From Pseudoduganella violaceinigra DSM 15887 (lineage in GTDB: Bacteria > Pseudomonadota > Gammaproteobacteria > Burkholderiales > Burkholderiaceae_D), in contig NZ_AUDI01000015.1 of the NCBI RefSeq assembly GCF_000425385.1, positions 62,001 through 126,000 of the forward strand: 64,000 nt of DNA, given 5' to 3'. A program made the position numbers and the translations under genes. The notes under the pieces are model-generated. The model made no database searches, was not told the origin of the DNA, and saw only the letters and a list, made by a program, of their open reading frames with translations. How positions within the stretch are numbered: the stretch's first letter is position 1; the number at the start of each line of letters is the position of its first letter. Positions 49,788 through 60,207 of the stretch are shown one piece after another.

Positions 49788-51697
49788 GGCTGGGCGGCGC
49801 CGCGCAGGCGGGCGCAATCGTACAGGTAATAGGAGCGCTGGAATGCCCGGTCGTGGATGCGGGCAACGCTGGCAGCGCCCAGGTCGCGCGCCAGCACCAC
49901 GAAGTCCAGCTGCGGGTCGCCGCACACGTGGGCCAGGCCGGCCTGGCTAGGCTGCGGCAATTCCGCCATGCGCAGCTTGGCCGTCGTCTCGTCCAGTTCG
50001 CGCACCGCATCCTCCACGCCCAGCTCGCGCAAGCGTGCCAAGCGGCGCCCCCCTTCCATCGCCGTGCCGCGATTGAAGGCGGCCCCGGCCAGCTGCGGCG
50101 CGGAGACATAGCTTGAGCGCTGCAGCAGGAACCAGCTGGCGCGCACATCGTTTTCCCAGTACACCACCGCCTGCGGCGGGATCAGGGGCCCGAAGCGCGC
50201 CTGCGCATCGCGCCGCGCCTGCGCCGACATGGGATGGGCGATATCGGGCGGCGCGATGCGCCACTGCACGGCCACGGCCAGGCTGGCCAGCGCCGCGCCG
50301 CAGGCCAGCAGGTAGGGCCGGCGCTGCGCCGCGGCCGTCCAGCGCCACAGCAGGAGGAACAGCGCGACGCCGGCCAGCGCCAGGGTGCCCGTGCGTAGCA
50401 GCGTCCAGCCCCAGATATCGGCGGCGCTGCGTTCAATCAGCTGCGGCGCCAGCGCGCCCGCATCGGTCGCCAGCTTCAGCACTTCCGCCAGCCAGACGCT
50501 GCCGACGGCCAGCAGCAGCGCCGTCAGCGCGCGGCAGGTGGCGGCGGACAGCGCCAGCGGCGTGGCGCTGCGCACTTGCCAGCACAGGGCCGCCGCCGCC
50601 GGGACCGCGAGCGCCGCGCCAATGCTGTTGCGCGTGAGCGTGGCAATGAGCAAGGCCAGCAGCAGCAGCCGCACCACGCCGCCCCGTTGCCAATAGCGGG
50701 CCAGCAGCCAGGCCAGACACGGCGCCGCCGCCAGCTGCACCAGCCACAGCGCACGCCAGGGCTGGGCCTGGATCAGCAGCAGGTTGTGGCGCCAGCCGGT
50801 GCCCAGCCAGAAGGCCAGCAAGCCCATCCCCGCTGCCAGCGCCAGGCAGGCCAGCAAGCGCGCCGCCCGGCCCGGCGCCAGGCGCGCGCCGGCCAGCACC
50901 AGGCTGAAGGCCACGACGGTTCGGCTGAGCCATTGGTCGGCATGCCAGCCGCCCCAGACGACCTGCGGCACCAGCCGGTGTACCTCGGCCAGCCAGACGC
51001 TGTCCATGTCCAGCAGGAGGCGGTCGAAGGGGCTGACACCGCCGGCCACGCCCGCGGCCAGGACCGCCGCGCCGAGCGCCATGGCCACGGCAATGCGCCG
51101 GGCATATCCGCTGGCGGCCAGATACAGCAGGCCGGCCAGGCCGGCGCCGGCCGCCATCAGCGGGTGCAGCAGGAAGGCCAGGCCGAGCGCCGCCAAGGCC
51201 GCCAGCCATGCGCCGCGCAGCAGGCTGGCCAGCGCCAGCATGCTCAGGGCTTCGGCAAAGATGCGCGGGGTCGGGAACGCTTCGCCCAGCGTGAATACGC
51301 CGGGCAGCGGGCCGTAGTCGGACGGCAGCAGGACCAGGCAGAACAGGCCCAGCCAGAACGGCAGGCCGCGCAGCAGGCGCGCCAGCAGGTAGGCGGCGGC
51401 GGCCAGCCACAGCAGGCTGCCCAGGACGTACAGCAACAGCGCCGCCGCCGGGATGCCCAGCACGGCAATGCAGGCCGCGAACAAGGGGCTGAACAAGGTG
51501 AAGGCGTCTTGCGAGCCGTACAGGAAGTACAGGTCGTTCTGGAAATTGCCGGGCAGGAGGCGGCGCAAGGCTTGCACCGCGTAGAGCCGGCTATCGTGCC
51601 ACAGTCCGGTCCAGGGACGGGTCAGCAGCCAGGCCGCCGCGAGCAGCAGCCACAGCGGGAGGTGACGCCGCTCCCAGGGCTGCGGCCGCGCGCTCAT
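49784..51697 (-). CDS. GT-C-like membrane protein, paralogue 2
   Basis: A 637-residue protein with ~12-13 membrane segments and a ~150-residue periplasmic C-terminal domain. Near the N-terminus it has RPWTGLWHDSRLYAVQALR and LYFLYGSQDAFTLFSPLFA, and later LPSDYGPLPG and [13 protein letters not shown]. The C-domain has VVYWENDVRASWFLLQRSSY and [10 protein letters not shown]. All of these blocks recur in the protein at 52137-54119. The HDxRLY loop before the second helix could hold the catalytic acid of a GT-C enzyme; this is inference. It overlaps the gtrA-like gene as ATGA. Confidence 0.65.
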   Translation of the reverse strand: MSARPQPWERRHLPLWLLLAAAWLLTRPWTGLWHDSRLYAVQALRRLLPGNFQNDLYFLYGSQDAFTLFSPLFAACIAVLGIPAAALLLYVLGSLLWLAAAAYLLARLLRGLPFWLGLFCLVLLPSDYGPLPGVFTLGEAFPTPRIFAEALSMLALASLLRGAWLAALAALGLAFLLHPLMAAGAGLAGLLYLAASGYARRIAVAMALGAAVLAAGVAGGVSPFDRLLLDMDSVWLAEVHRLVPQVVWGGWHADQWLSRTVVAFSLVLAGARLAPGRAARLLACLALAAGMGLLAFWLGTGWRHNLLLIQAQPWRALWLVQLAAAPCLAWLLARYWQRGGVVRLLLLALLIATLTRNSIGAALAVPAAAALCWQVRSATPLALSAATCRALTALLLAVGSVWLAEVLKLATDAGALAPQLIERSAADIWGWTLLRTGTLALAGVALFLLLWRWTAAAQRRPYLLACGAALASLAVAVQWRIAPPDIAHPMSAQARRDAQARFGPLIPPQAVVYWENDVRASWFLLQRSSYVSAPQLAGAAFNRGTAMEGGRRLARLRELGVEDAVRELDETTAKLRMAELPQPSQAGLAHVCGDPQLDFVVLARDLGAASVARIHDRAFQRSYYLYDCARLRGAAQP

Positions 51698-52125
51698 CCG
51701 GCCTGGGTCCCGGCCGCGGAGAACAGCAGCGCCTTGCGCGCGCCAAAGTTAAAGAACAGGATCACGGCGGCCGCCACCAGCTTGGCCACCATATAGCTCA
51801 GGCCGCAGCCCTCGACCAGCAGGCTGATGGCCAGGCCATTGAGGATCAGGCCGGCAATCCCGACCAGGAAGAAGATGATGAACTCGCGCTGCCATTGCGT
51901 CTCGCGGCGGAAGTCGAACACCCAGTTGACCGAGACCAGGTAGTTGCAGACCATGCCCAGCAAATAGGACAGGCTGGCCGCCAGCAGGTAATGCATCCCC
52001 GCGAAATGGGCCAGCAGGAACAAGGCCCCGTAATCCACGACAAAGGCCATGCCGCCGACGAACATGTAGCGCAGCAACTGGATCAGGCCATTGGCGCTTG
52101 GTGCGCCGAGCAGTTTTTTCAACAT
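51694..52125 (-). CDS. GtrA family membrane protein
   Basis: A 143-residue protein with four membrane segments: LLRYMFVGGMAFVVDYGALFLL, LSYLLGMVCNYLVSVNWVF, FIIFFLVGIAGLILNGLAISLL, and LVAAAVILFFNFGARKALLF. GtrA proteins are thought to flip polyprenyl-phosphate-linked sugars out of the cytoplasm for a membrane transferase. The ATG at 52125 is taken; a TTG at 52140 overlaps the previous stop. No GtrB partner is in this operon. Confidence 0.85.
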   Translation of the reverse strand: MLKKLLGAPSANGLIQLLRYMFVGGMAFVVDYGALFLLAHFAGMHYLLAASLSYLLGMVCNYLVSVNWVFDFRRETQWQREFIIFFLVGIAGLILNGLAISLLVEGCGLSYMVAKLVAAAVILFFNFGARKALLFSAAGTQAG

Positions 52126-52136
52126 GGTTAGCGCTT

Positions 52137-54119
52137 TCAATGCGATGCCATACCGGCTCGCAGGCGAGCGCAGTCATACAGGAAATAGCTGCGCTCGTAG
52201 GCCGGGTCGTCGGCCCTGGCCACCGCGAGCTGAGCGATTTTTTGCGGGAGCACGACGAAGCCGAGCGCGGCATCGGCGCAGACATAGGCCAGGTCGCCGG
52301 CGTTGGCCGGCTGCATGCGTGCCAGAACACTGCTGACATCCCGGTAGCGGTGGTTGCCCGTCACCACATCGGGCGAGCCCAGGCGCTCGATACGGTCCAG
52401 CCGGCGCATGCCCTCCATGGCATTGCCACGGTTAAAGACCATGCCATAAATCTGCGGCGGCGATGCATAGCTGGCACGCTGCAGGACGAACCAGCTGAAG
52501 CGCACGTCGCCCTCCCAGTACACGGTTGCCGACGCCGGGATCAAGGGCAAAAAAGCGGTGCGGATGGCCTGCAAACCCTGCGGCGACGCCTTCATCTGCT
52601 CATTGCTGGCGCCAGCCTGGCGCAGCCAGAGCGCGCCCGCCGCCGCCAGCCCCACCACGCCGCCTGCCAGCAGCCAGGCGCCAAGCGTGCGGCGGCCGGC
52701 AGCCTGCCAGATGCCCAGCATCAGCGCCATGCCCAGCAAGGCATTGCCGCCCAGGCGCAGCAGGGTCACCGGCCCATGCATCGCGTCGCCGACATCGACG
52801 CCATAATTCCAGTACAGGACGTTCAACGGGGTGCTGGCCTGGGCATCCACCTCCGCCACCCAGAGGGAAAGCGAAGCCAGCAGCAGGCCGCAGGCGTAGC
52901 CGTACAAGCGGTTTGGCATCGGCGCCGGCGCCGGCAGGCTGGCCTGCCAGCACAGGGCGGCGCAAGCGAGCAGCGTGAGCACGCCGCCATAGCCGTCGCG
53001 CGCAAACATGCCCAGCACGCAGGCGGCCAGCACCAGCTGGAACACACGCCCGCGCTGCCAGAACGCGGCAAGCAGGGAGGCCAGGGCGAGCACGGAGGCC
53101 AGCTGCACCAGCCATAAGGCGCGCCAGGTCTGAATCTGCAGCAGCAGGACGTTGTGGAAGACCGAGGTCCCGAGCCAGGTGGCCAGCAGGCCCAGGGCGC
53201 CCGTCAGCGCAGCGCAATAATAGAAACGGGCGCGCCAGCCCGTGGACAGCCAGGCGGCCGTCAGCACCAGGCTGAAGGCCACGGCGATGTGGCCGGCCAT
53301 ATCCTTGAATTCCCAGCCGTCCCAGGTCACCAGGCGGGTCATGCGGGCGACCCCGGCGTACCACTGCGGGTCCATCGTTTGCCACAAGCGCTGCAGGGGC
53401 ACTAGATCGAGCGCGGCGCCGGCGCCCACCGCCAGCGCGCCCGCCAGCAGCCAGGGCAAGACGCGGCGCGGGTCTTCGCTGGCCAGGTAGAGCAGACAGA
53501 ACAATACGGTCGCGAGCGTCATCAAAGGATGGATGAGCAGGGACAGGGGCAACAGCAGCGCCAGCCAGCGCCGCTTGCCGCGCAGCAGGCAGGCGATGGC
53601 AAGGATGCCGAGCGCCTCGGCAAAAATGCGCGGCGTCAGGTAAGGTTCGGCCAGCGAGATGGCCTTGATCGGGTCGTAATCACTCGGCAACAGCAGCAGC
53701 CAGGCCAGCGCCACCCACAGCATCGGGCCGCGCAGCAGGCCCGCCAGCAAATACCAGGCGCACGCCAGCCACAGCGCGCTGCCCAGGAGGTGCAGCAGTT
53801 GCGACCCCGCTTCCAGGCCCAGGGCCTGGATGAAGGCGCTGTACAAGGGACTGAACAGGGTGAATTGGTCCTGCGAGCCGAACATGAAGAACAGGTCGTG
53901 CTCGAACGGCCCGGGATTCAGCAGGCGCATGGCTTGTGCCGCATACAGCCGGGTGTCATGCCAGATGCCGGCCCACGGCCGGGCATACAGCCAGACGGCC
54001 AGCAAGGCCAGCAGCATCAAGCTCTGGCGCGCGTCCCAACGCGGCGCCAGCGCCAACGGCGGCGCCAGCGGCAGGGGCGCCGCCGGCGCCGCCGGCCGCT
54101 GAAGGTGGACTTGCGTCAT
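52137..54119 (-). CDS. GT-C-like membrane protein, paralogue 1
   Basis: A 660-residue multi-spanning protein with a proline-rich N-terminal tail. Core blocks: [61 protein letters not shown], and [23 protein letters not shown]. The C-terminal periplasmic domain has [31 protein letters not shown] and [10 protein letters not shown]. It is clearly related over its full length to the protein at 49784-51697, and the gtrA-like gene lies between them. The start overlaps the FAD oxidoreductase stop as ATGA. Confidence 0.65.
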   Translation of the reverse strand: MTQVHLQRPAAPAAPLPLAPPLALAPRWDARQSLMLLALLAVWLYARPWAGIWHDTRLYAAQAMRLLNPGPFEHDLFFMFGSQDQFTLFSPLYSAFIQALGLEAGSQLLHLLGSALWLACAWYLLAGLLRGPMLWVALAWLLLLPSDYDPIKAISLAEPYLTPRIFAEALGILAIACLLRGKRRWLALLLPLSLLIHPLMTLATVLFCLLYLASEDPRRVLPWLLAGALAVGAGAALDLVPLQRLWQTMDPQWYAGVARMTRLVTWDGWEFKDMAGHIAVAFSLVLTAAWLSTGWRARFYYCAALTGALGLLATWLGTSVFHNVLLLQIQTWRALWLVQLASVLALASLLAAFWQRGRVFQLVLAACVLGMFARDGYGGVLTLLACAALCWQASLPAPAPMPNRLYGYACGLLLASLSLWVAEVDAQASTPLNVLYWNYGVDVGDAMHGPVTLLRLGGNALLGMALMLGIWQAAGRRTLGAWLLAGGVVGLAAAGALWLRQAGASNEQMKASPQGLQAIRTAFLPLIPASATVYWEGDVRFSWFVLQRASYASPPQIYGMVFNRGNAMEGMRRLDRIERLGSPDVVTGNHRYRDVSSVLARMQPANAGDLAYVCADAALGFVVLPQKIAQLAVARADDPAYERSYFLYDCARLRAGMASH

Positions 54120-55687
54120 GCCGCCTTTTTCTCTTCGTGGTACTCGTCGTCGATGTTAACGTCCCACAGCGCGTCTTTCGACACGTCGCCCGAGGCAATC
54201 GCTTCCGCCGCCAGTTTGGCGGTCAGCATCGAATGGTCCTGGTTGTTATAGCGGTGCATGCCGTTGCGGCCCACCAGGAACAGGTTGCTGATGGTATCGG
54301 TGTAGCGGCGCACCACGTCGAACTGGTCGTAAGTGCCGAAGTAGGCCGGGTAGGCCTTGGGCACGCGCACCACGGTGCCGTCCAGCACCCGTGTGGCGGT
54401 CAGCATGCCGATCTTGGCCAGCTCGGCGGCGCCGAACTCAATCAGCGCCTGGTCGTCCATCTGCCACAGGTCGTCGTCTTCGTTGCAGAAGTATTCCAGG
54501 CCCATCCACATGGTGTCCTCGTCCTTGACCAGGTGCGGGCTCCAGTTGTTGAAGATCTGCAGGCGGCCGATGCGCACATCCTTTTCCTGGATGTAGATCC
54601 AGTTGTCCGGCAGCGCCTGGCCGTCGGTGTTCAGCACGTCGGCCTTGCGCACCAGCAGGCCCACGGTCAGGAAGTCGCGGTACATCAGGCCGTCGGCCAC
54701 CTTGCGCACCTCGGCCGGCACGTCGTTCATCCCTTTGATCAGTTCGCGCACCGGCATGGTCGACACGGCGTGCGCGCACTCGAGGCGGAACGCCTGGCCC
54801 GTGGCGGTATCGCTGCCGCTCACGGCCACCACCTTGCCGTCCCGGGTTTCCACGCCGCTCACGGCCTGGTTGTAGCGGATCTCGCCGCCGGCTTCGGTGA
54901 TCATGCGCGCCACTTCCTGCCACATCTGGCCGGGGCCGAATTTCGGGTACAGGAATTGTTCGATCAGGCTGGTCTCGGTGTCCTTCTGGGAGACCCCGCC
55001 CTTGCGTTTGAAAACTTGCTTGACCGCGTGCCACAGCGCCTTGCTGATATTCAGGCCCTTGATGCGCTGGGCGCCCCAGTCGGCGCTGATCTGGTCGCAC
55101 GGGATGCCCCACACCTTGTGGGTGTAATCCTTGAAGAAGGTTTCATACAACTCGCGGCCGAAGCGGTTGATCATGAAGTCTTCCAGATTTTTTTCCGGGG
55201 TGCGCGGGAACAGCATGATCCAGCCGTAGGTCACCGCCACCTTGGTCAGCCGCCACAAGCCCAGCTTGCTGGCGGTGGAAGCGTTCATCTTGATCGGGTA
55301 GTCGAAGAAGCGGCGCAGGAAGAAGATGCGCGACAGGCGCGAGCGCACCAGCATGCGGCGGTCGTCGTCGCTTTCCAGCGCGCTGCCGGCCACCTGCACC
55401 GACGTCTTCTTGTTCTGGTAGGTCAGGTCGAGCGAGGCATTGGCCGCCGCGTCGATCGGCAGGATGTCCTGCCACCAGTTCATGACCCAGTCGGACTTGG
55501 AAAAGAAGCGGTGGCCGCCCAGGTCCATGCGGTTGCCGTTGTGGCATACCGTGCGCGAAATGCCGCCGACCTCGCTGCTCGCTTCGAGCACGATGGGGCG
55601 GATGTTGGTGTTCCGGATCAACTCCAGGGCCGCAGTAAGGCCTGCGGGACCGGCGCCGATGATGACGGCGTTTTGCTGCTGCCCCAT
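54116..55687 (-). CDS. NAD(P)/FAD-dependent oxidoreductase of the protoporphyrinogen-oxidase-like type
   Basis: A 523-residue flavoprotein. FAD-binding signature [19 protein letters not shown], then [25 protein letters not shown], and the closing [28 protein letters not shown]. The GGHRFFSK block is typical of amine-oxidase-like/UDP-galactopyranose-mutase-related proteins found in polysaccharide clusters. The ribosome site is AAGGA. It is the first gene of the operon with gtrA and the paralogue pair, so it may modify a lipid-linked sugar. Confidence 0.8.
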   Translation of the reverse strand: MGQQQNAVIIGAGPAGLTAALELIRNTNIRPIVLEASSEVGGISRTVCHNGNRMDLGGHRFFSKSDWVMNWWQDILPIDAAANASLDLTYQNKKTSVQVAGSALESDDDRRMLVRSRLSRIFFLRRFFDYPIKMNASTASKLGLWRLTKVAVTYGWIMLFPRTPEKNLEDFMINRFGRELYETFFKDYTHKVWGIPCDQISADWGAQRIKGLNISKALWHAVKQVFKRKGGVSQKDTETSLIEQFLYPKFGPGQMWQEVARMITEAGGEIRYNQAVSGVETRDGKVVAVSGSDTATGQAFRLECAHAVSTMPVRELIKGMNDVPAEVRKVADGLMYRDFLTVGLLVRKADVLNTDGQALPDNWIYIQEKDVRIGRLQIFNNWSPHLVKDEDTMWMGLEYFCNEDDDLWQMDDQALIEFGAAELAKIGMLTATRVLDGTVVRVPKAYPAYFGTYDQFDVVRRYTDTISNLFLVGRNGMHRYNNQDHSMLTAKLAAEAIASGDVSKDALWDVNIDDEYHEEKKAA

Positions 55688-55772
55688 GACAACTGTTCCT
55701 TCAATCAGATTCAAGTAATAAAAGCCCCTGCCCAATAAACAGGCAAAGGCCATAGAATTTTACCGTGTGGAA

Positions 55773-55801
55773 ATTATAAATGCTACAAGTACGTAGCAAA
55801 A
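55773..55801 (-). promoter_or_regulatory. Promoter of the oxidoreductase-gtrA operon with internal inverted repeat
   Basis: On the minus strand TATAAT (55778-55773) is a perfect -10 box. A weak -35 (TTTTGC, 55801-55796) lies 17 bases up. Between them GCTAC (55782-55786) and GTAGC (55793-55797) form an inverted repeat in the spacer, a good place for a repressor site. Confidence 0.5.
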
Positions 55802-55833
55802 TGTGGCGGAAGCGTGCCCAACATTGACCAAGT

Positions 55834-55863
55834 GAAAATAAAACCCCGAGTACTTTTATTTTC
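55834..55863. terminator. AT-rich hairpin between the DUF2214 gene and the next operon
   Basis: GAAAATAAAA and TTTTATTTTC form a perfect ten-base-pair stem with a ten-base loop. It lies after the DUF2214 gene on the minus strand. Because the T run is within the stem, it may end transcription in either direction. Confidence 0.5.
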
Positions 55864-55894
55864 CCATCAATATTGCCGCCCCCGGCATGCCGCC

Positions 55895-56350
55895 TCAGGT
55901 GTAGCCGTAGCCGCGCGCCATGGCGGCGGCGGCGATCGGCAGCAGGGCGAAGAGGTGGATTTCGGTCATCAGGGTCTTGCGCACGGCGCGAATCTCGGCG
56001 CCGCCCGGCGCGAAGCCGGCATCGGCGGCCTGCGCCTTGCGCCAGCGCAGCAAGGCGCGCGTGGGTTTGATCGACAACAGGCCGACGAGGGCGAACAGCA
56101 CCACCTTGGTCCAGAACACGTGGTTGTGCAGGTAGAAGGCGGCCCCTTTGGCGCCGAAGAACACGCGCGCGAAGCCGACCGCCAGCAGCGAGGCCGACAT
56201 GACGCCCAGGGCGATATCGTATTTGGCGGCCAGGCCCACCGCCGGCGGCTGCATGCCGGGCCGCACCAGCACCAGCTGGGCGGTGATGGCGGCGGCGATG
56301 CCGAAGGCCAGCAGGTGGTGCAGCGCGGCGAGCAGCAGGTCGACCAGCAT
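55895..56350 (-). CDS. DUF2214 family membrane protein
   Basis: A 151-residue protein with four membrane segments: LLLAALHHLLAFGIAAAITAQL, IALGVMSASLLAVGFARVFFG, NHVFWTKVVLFALVGLLSI, and IHLFALLPIAAAAMARG. The conserved histidines (LHHLLAF, LHNHVFW) are typical of this family and suggest heme or metal binding. Function is unknown. It starts 12 bases after maeB and is probably co-transcribed with it. Confidence 0.8.
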   Translation of the reverse strand: MLVDLLLAALHHLLAFGIAAAITAQLVLVRPGMQPPAVGLAAKYDIALGVMSASLLAVGFARVFFGAKGAAFYLHNHVFWTKVVLFALVGLLSIKPTRALLRWRKAQAADAGFAPGGAEIRAVRKTLMTEIHLFALLPIAAAAMARGYGYT

Positions 56351-56361
56351 GGCCAGCCGTC

Positions 56362-58677
56362 TTACGCGCGTTCCGACACCGCATCCACCACGCACAGCGC
56401 CGTCATGTTGACGATGCGGCGCACGGTGGCCGACGGGGTCAGGATATGCACCGGGGCGGCGCAGCCGAGCAGGATCGGGCCGATCGCGATCCCGTTGCCG
56501 GCTGCCGTCTTGACCAGGTTGTAAGCGATATTGGCGGCGTCGATATTCGGCATCACCAGCAGATTGGCGTCCTGCTTGAGCGTGGTGGTCGGCAGCAGCT
56601 TATGGCGGAACTTGGTGTCGAGCGCGGTGTCGCCGTGCATTTCGCCGTCCACTTCGAGTTCCGGCGCGCGCTGGCGCACCAGTTCCAGCGCGGCGCGCAT
56701 CTTCTGCGCCGACTCGCTGTTGGAGGAGCCGAAGTTCGAATGCGACAGCAGGGCCGCGCGCGGCACCAGGCCGAAGCGCTTCATCTCTTCGGCGGCCATG
56801 ATGGTGATGGCGGCCACTTCGTTGGCGTTCGGGTTCTCGTTGACGTGGGTGTCGACCATGCACAGCTGGCGCTCCGGCAGCACCAGGATGTTCATCGCCG
56901 CGTACACGCAGGCGCCCGGGCGCTTGCCCAGCACCTGGTCGATGTAGTGCAGGTGCAGCTGGGTGGTGCCGAAGGTGCCGCAGATCATGCCGTCGGCGTC
57001 GCCCTTCTTGATCATCATGGCGCCGATCAGCGAGTGGCGGCGGCGCATTTCCAGCTTGGCGTATTCCTGCGTCACGCCCTTGCGCGCGGTCAGCTCGTAA
57101 TAGGCCTGCCAGTATTCGCGGTAGCGCTCGTCGAAGTCCGGGTTGATCACGTCGTAGTCGATGCCCTGCTTCAGGCGCAGGCCGAACTTCTGCACGCGCG
57201 CGTCCAGCACGGCCGGACGGCCGACCAGGATCGGGCGCGCCAGCTTTTCGTCGACCACCACCTGCACCGCGCGCAGCACGCGCTCTTCTTCACCCTCGGC
57301 GTAGACGATGCGCTTCAATTCCGGCGGGGTCTTCTTGGCCACCGAGAACACCGGCTTCATGAAGGTGCCGGAACGGTAGACGAACTGCTGCAGGCTGTCG
57401 GCGTAGGCTTCCAGGTCCTTGATCGGGCGCGTCGCCACGCCCGAATCCTGGGCGGCCTTGGCCACGGCCGGCGCGATCTTGGTCAGCAGACGCGGATCGA
57501 ACGGCATCGGGATCAGGTATTCCGGGCCGAACGCCAGGTTGTCGATGCCGTAGGTGGTGGCGACGATATCCGACTGCTCGGCGTGCGCCAGGTCGGCGAT
57601 GGCGTGCACCACGGCGATTTCCATTTCGCGCGTGATGGTGCTGGCGCCACTATCCAGGGCGCCGCGGAAGATGTAAGGGAAGCACAGCACGTTGTTGACC
57701 TGGTTCGGGTAGTCCGAACGGCCGGTGCAGATGATGGCGTCGCCGCGCACGGCCTTCACGTCTTCCGGCAGGATTTCCGGGTTCGGGTTGGCCAGGGCCA
57801 GGATCAGCGGGTTGGGCGCCATGCGCTTGACCATGTCCTGCTTCAGCACGCCGCCCGCGGACAGGCCGAGGAAGATGTCGGCGCCGTCGATGCATTCCGC
57901 CAGAGTGCGGTAGGCGGTGTCGCGCGCGAAGCGCTCCTTGTCCGGATCCATCAGCTCGGTGCGGCCCTGGTAGACCACGCCGGCCAGGTCGGTGACCAGG
58001 ATGTTTTCGATAGGGAAGCCGAGGTCGACGATCAGGTCCAGGCAGGCCAGCGCCGCAGCGCCCGCGCCGGAGACCACCAGTTTGACGTTCTTGATGTCCT
58101 TGCCGAGGTATTTCAGGCCGTTCAGGATGGCGGCGCCGACAATGATGGCGGTGCCATGCTGGTCGTCATGGAAGACCGGGATCTTCATCTTCTCGCGCAG
58201 CTTGCGCTCGATGTAGAAGCACTCGGGCGCTTTGATGTCTTCCAGGTTGATGCCGCCGAAGGTCGGCTCCAGCGAGGCGATGATGTCGACCAGCTTGTCC
58301 GGATCCTGCTCGTTGATTTCGATGTCGAACACGTCGATGCCGGCGAACTTCTTGAACAGCACGCCCTTGCCTTCCATCACCGGCTTGGACGCCAGCGGGC
58401 CGATATTGCCCAGGCCCAGCACGGCGGTGCCGTTGGAGATCACGGCCACCAGGTTGCCGCGCGCCGTGTACTTATAGGAGTTGGCCGGGTCGATGACGAT
58501 TTCTTCGCAGGGCGCAGCCACGCCCGGAGAATAGGCCAGGGCCAGATCGCGCTGGTTGGTCAGTTGCTTGGTGGGGGAAACGCTGATTTTGCCGGGCTTG
58601 GGGCACTCGTGGTATTCGAGCGCGGCGGCGCGCAGTTGTTGACGAAGTTCTTCTTTTTTGTCAGATCCCGAATCCAT
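56362..58677 (-). CDS. maeB: NADP-dependent malic enzyme with phosphotransacetylase-like domain
   Basis: A 771-residue MaeB. Residues to ~430 are the malic enzyme: [48 protein letters not shown], and [13 protein letters not shown]. The rest is a phosphate acetyltransferase-like domain ([40 protein letters not shown]) that has a regulatory, acetyl-CoA-sensing role in E. coli MaeB. It turns malate into pyruvate, CO2 and NADPH. Confidence 0.95.
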   Translation of the reverse strand: MDSGSDKKEELRQQLRAAALEYHECPKPGKISVSPTKQLTNQRDLALAYSPGVAAPCEEIVIDPANSYKYTARGNLVAVISNGTAVLGLGNIGPLASKPVMEGKGVLFKKFAGIDVFDIEINEQDPDKLVDIIASLEPTFGGINLEDIKAPECFYIERKLREKMKIPVFHDDQHGTAIIVGAAILNGLKYLGKDIKNVKLVVSGAGAAALACLDLIVDLGFPIENILVTDLAGVVYQGRTELMDPDKERFARDTAYRTLAECIDGADIFLGLSAGGVLKQDMVKRMAPNPLILALANPNPEILPEDVKAVRGDAIICTGRSDYPNQVNNVLCFPYIFRGALDSGASTITREMEIAVVHAIADLAHAEQSDIVATTYGIDNLAFGPEYLIPMPFDPRLLTKIAPAVAKAAQDSGVATRPIKDLEAYADSLQQFVYRSGTFMKPVFSVAKKTPPELKRIVYAEGEEERVLRAVQVVVDEKLARPILVGRPAVLDARVQKFGLRLKQGIDYDVINPDFDERYREYWQAYYELTARKGVTQEYAKLEMRRRHSLIGAMMIKKGDADGMICGTFGTTQLHLHYIDQVLGKRPGACVYAAMNILVLPERQLCMVDTHVNENPNANEVAAITIMAAEEMKRFGLVPRAALLSHSNFGSSNSESAQKMRAALELVRQRAPELEVDGEMHGDTALDTKFRHKLLPTTTLKQDANLLVMPNIDAANIAYNLVKTAAGNGIAIGPILLGCAAPVHILTPSATVRRIVNMTALCVVDAVSERA

Positions 58678-59032
58678 GCTGTACTGCCCCTTCTGTCCTG
58701 TGTCCGAAAGCCTTTGATTCTAGCAGATAGAGTGATTGCTCTAACGTAGGTATTTTTACCGATACCGAATATTCATCGGTGTTAATTGCTTTTCAATTAA
58801 GAATGCGCTGGTTTTCGCCCGGCTTTTCGCGACCGCAACTCAGTGCCATACGGAAACGCAATTTTCCGCATCTATACACTGTCGCCGCGATGACAATGCT
58901 GACTTGCGGCACGAAACCATAAAATCTTGTTGCGCCAAATCGGACTTGCTTGAAATTTTCGTCGCAAACAACTTTACATATAGCATTTTTGTTCCTAGAC
59001 TGAATTTACTGGCACTTTACGGAGAGAAAACC
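58678..59032. other. 355-base intergenic region with divergent promoters
   Basis: No protein gene is seen. The maeB side has a possible -10 TAGAAT on the minus strand (58722-58717), with AGAG/CTCT arms near 58728-58745. The plus strand has TTTACA (58973-58978), 17 bases, TAGACT (58996-59001) for the small membrane protein gene. The region is AT-rich relative to its neighbours. Confidence 0.4.
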
Positions 59033-59203
59033 ATGCGCCAAGCACTCTGGCATTCCTGGTCCCGTCTATCCGGCGTCCTATTTCCAGCGAGCGTCGCCGC
59101 CCTCATCATCATCCCGCAAGACTCCAGCTACGTCGTGATGCTGGCCATGGCAGCCCTGGCATCGGGCGGCACCTGGGCCTACCTGCGCGATAAGCATGAC
59201 TAA
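59033..59203 (+). CDS. Small membrane protein
   Basis: A 56-residue protein starting MRQALWHSWSRLSGVLFPA, with a clear ACGGAG ribosome site and a -10/-35 pair in front. It has two hydrophobic stretches (LSGVLFPASVAALIIIP and YVVMLAMAALASGGTWAY) and a charged tail. No family recognised. It is 34 bases upstream of thiL. Confidence 0.6.
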   Translation: MRQALWHSWSRLSGVLFPASVAALIIIPQDSSYVVMLAMAALASGGTWAYLRDKHD

Positions 59204-59237
59204 GGACGAAACCGGGGCGTCGCGCTAAAATGGCGGG

Positions 59238-60203
59238 ATGCTTTCCGAATTCGACCTGATCAAACAGTATTTCCTGCGCCCCGGCGCGGGCCGCGCGACC
59301 CTCGGCATCGGCGACGATTGCGCCCTGCTGACCCCGGCTGCCGGGATGCAGAGCGCCATTTCCTCCGACATGCTGGTCGAGGGCCGGCATTTCTTCGCCG
59401 GCGAAGACGCCTGCCGCCTTGGCCACAAGAGCCTGGCCGTCAACCTGTCCGACCTGGCCGCCATGGGCGCGCGCCCGGTGGCGTTCACCCTGGCCCTGGC
59501 CTTGCCGGCCGCCGAGCGCGCCTGGCTGGAAGGCTTTTCCCGCGGCCTGTTCGCGCTGGCCGATGCGCATGGCTGTGAACTGATCGGCGGCGACACCACC
59601 AAGGGGCCGCTGAATATCTGCATCACCGTGTTCGGCGAAGTGGCGCCGGGACGCGCCCTGCGCCGCAGCGCGGCCCGGCCCGGCGACGATGTCTGGGTAT
59701 CGGGTACGCTGGGCGATGCGCGCCTGGCGCTGGCCGCCTACCTGGGCGAACTGGCGCTGCCGGCCGAGGCGCTGGCCGCCGCCGGCACGCGCCTGCACAC
59801 GCCGGCGCCGCGCGTGGCGCTGGGCATGCTGCTGGCCGAACGCGGCCTGGCCCATGCCGCCATCGATATCTCCGACGGCCTGGTGGGCGACCTCGGACAT
59901 ATCCTGGCCAAGTCCGGCGTGGGCGCCACGCTCGACGCCGACGCCCTGCCGCCGGGCCCGGTGCTGGCCCGCCAGCCGCAGGCCTTGCGCCGCGCCTTTA
60001 CCGCCGCCGGCGGCGACGATTACGAAATCTGCTTCACCGCGCCCGTGGCACAGCGCGGCGCCATCAGCGCCGCAGCCGCCGCATGCGCCACCCCCGTCAC
60101 CCGCATTGGCCGCATCGACGCCGCGGCGGGCTTGCGCTGGACCGACGCCGGCGGTACCCCGCTGGTACTCGAACTGTCCAGCTTCGACCACTTCACCAGC
60201 TGA
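59238..60203 (+). CDS. thiL: Thiamine-monophosphate kinase ThiL
   Basis: A 321-residue kinase: MLSEFDLIKQYF, LGIGDDCALL, the metal and ATP loops SSDMLVEGRHFF, KSLAVNLSDLAAMGARP, GGDTTKGPLNI, and the C-terminal AIDISDGLVGDLGHIL and AAGGDDYEICFT. It makes the active cofactor thiamine pyrophosphate. The RDD protein follows four bases later. Its product is the cofactor of the split transketolase in this window, though that one is not linked. Confidence 0.96.
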   Translation: MLSEFDLIKQYFLRPGAGRATLGIGDDCALLTPAAGMQSAISSDMLVEGRHFFAGEDACRLGHKSLAVNLSDLAAMGARPVAFTLALALPAAERAWLEGFSRGLFALADAHGCELIGGDTTKGPLNICITVFGEVAPGRALRRSAARPGDDVWVSGTLGDARLALAAYLGELALPAEALAAAGTRLHTPAPRVALGMLLAERGLAHAAIDISDGLVGDLGHILAKSGVGATLDADALPPGPVLARQPQALRRAFTAAGGDDYEICFTAPVAQRGAISAAAAACATPVTRIGRIDAAAGLRWTDAGGTPLVLELSSFDHFTS

Positions 60204-60207
60204 GTCC

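Noticed and set aside
56446..58749. A 767-codon plus-strand frame over maeB
   Set aside because: Antisense to a full-length malic enzyme; no domain.
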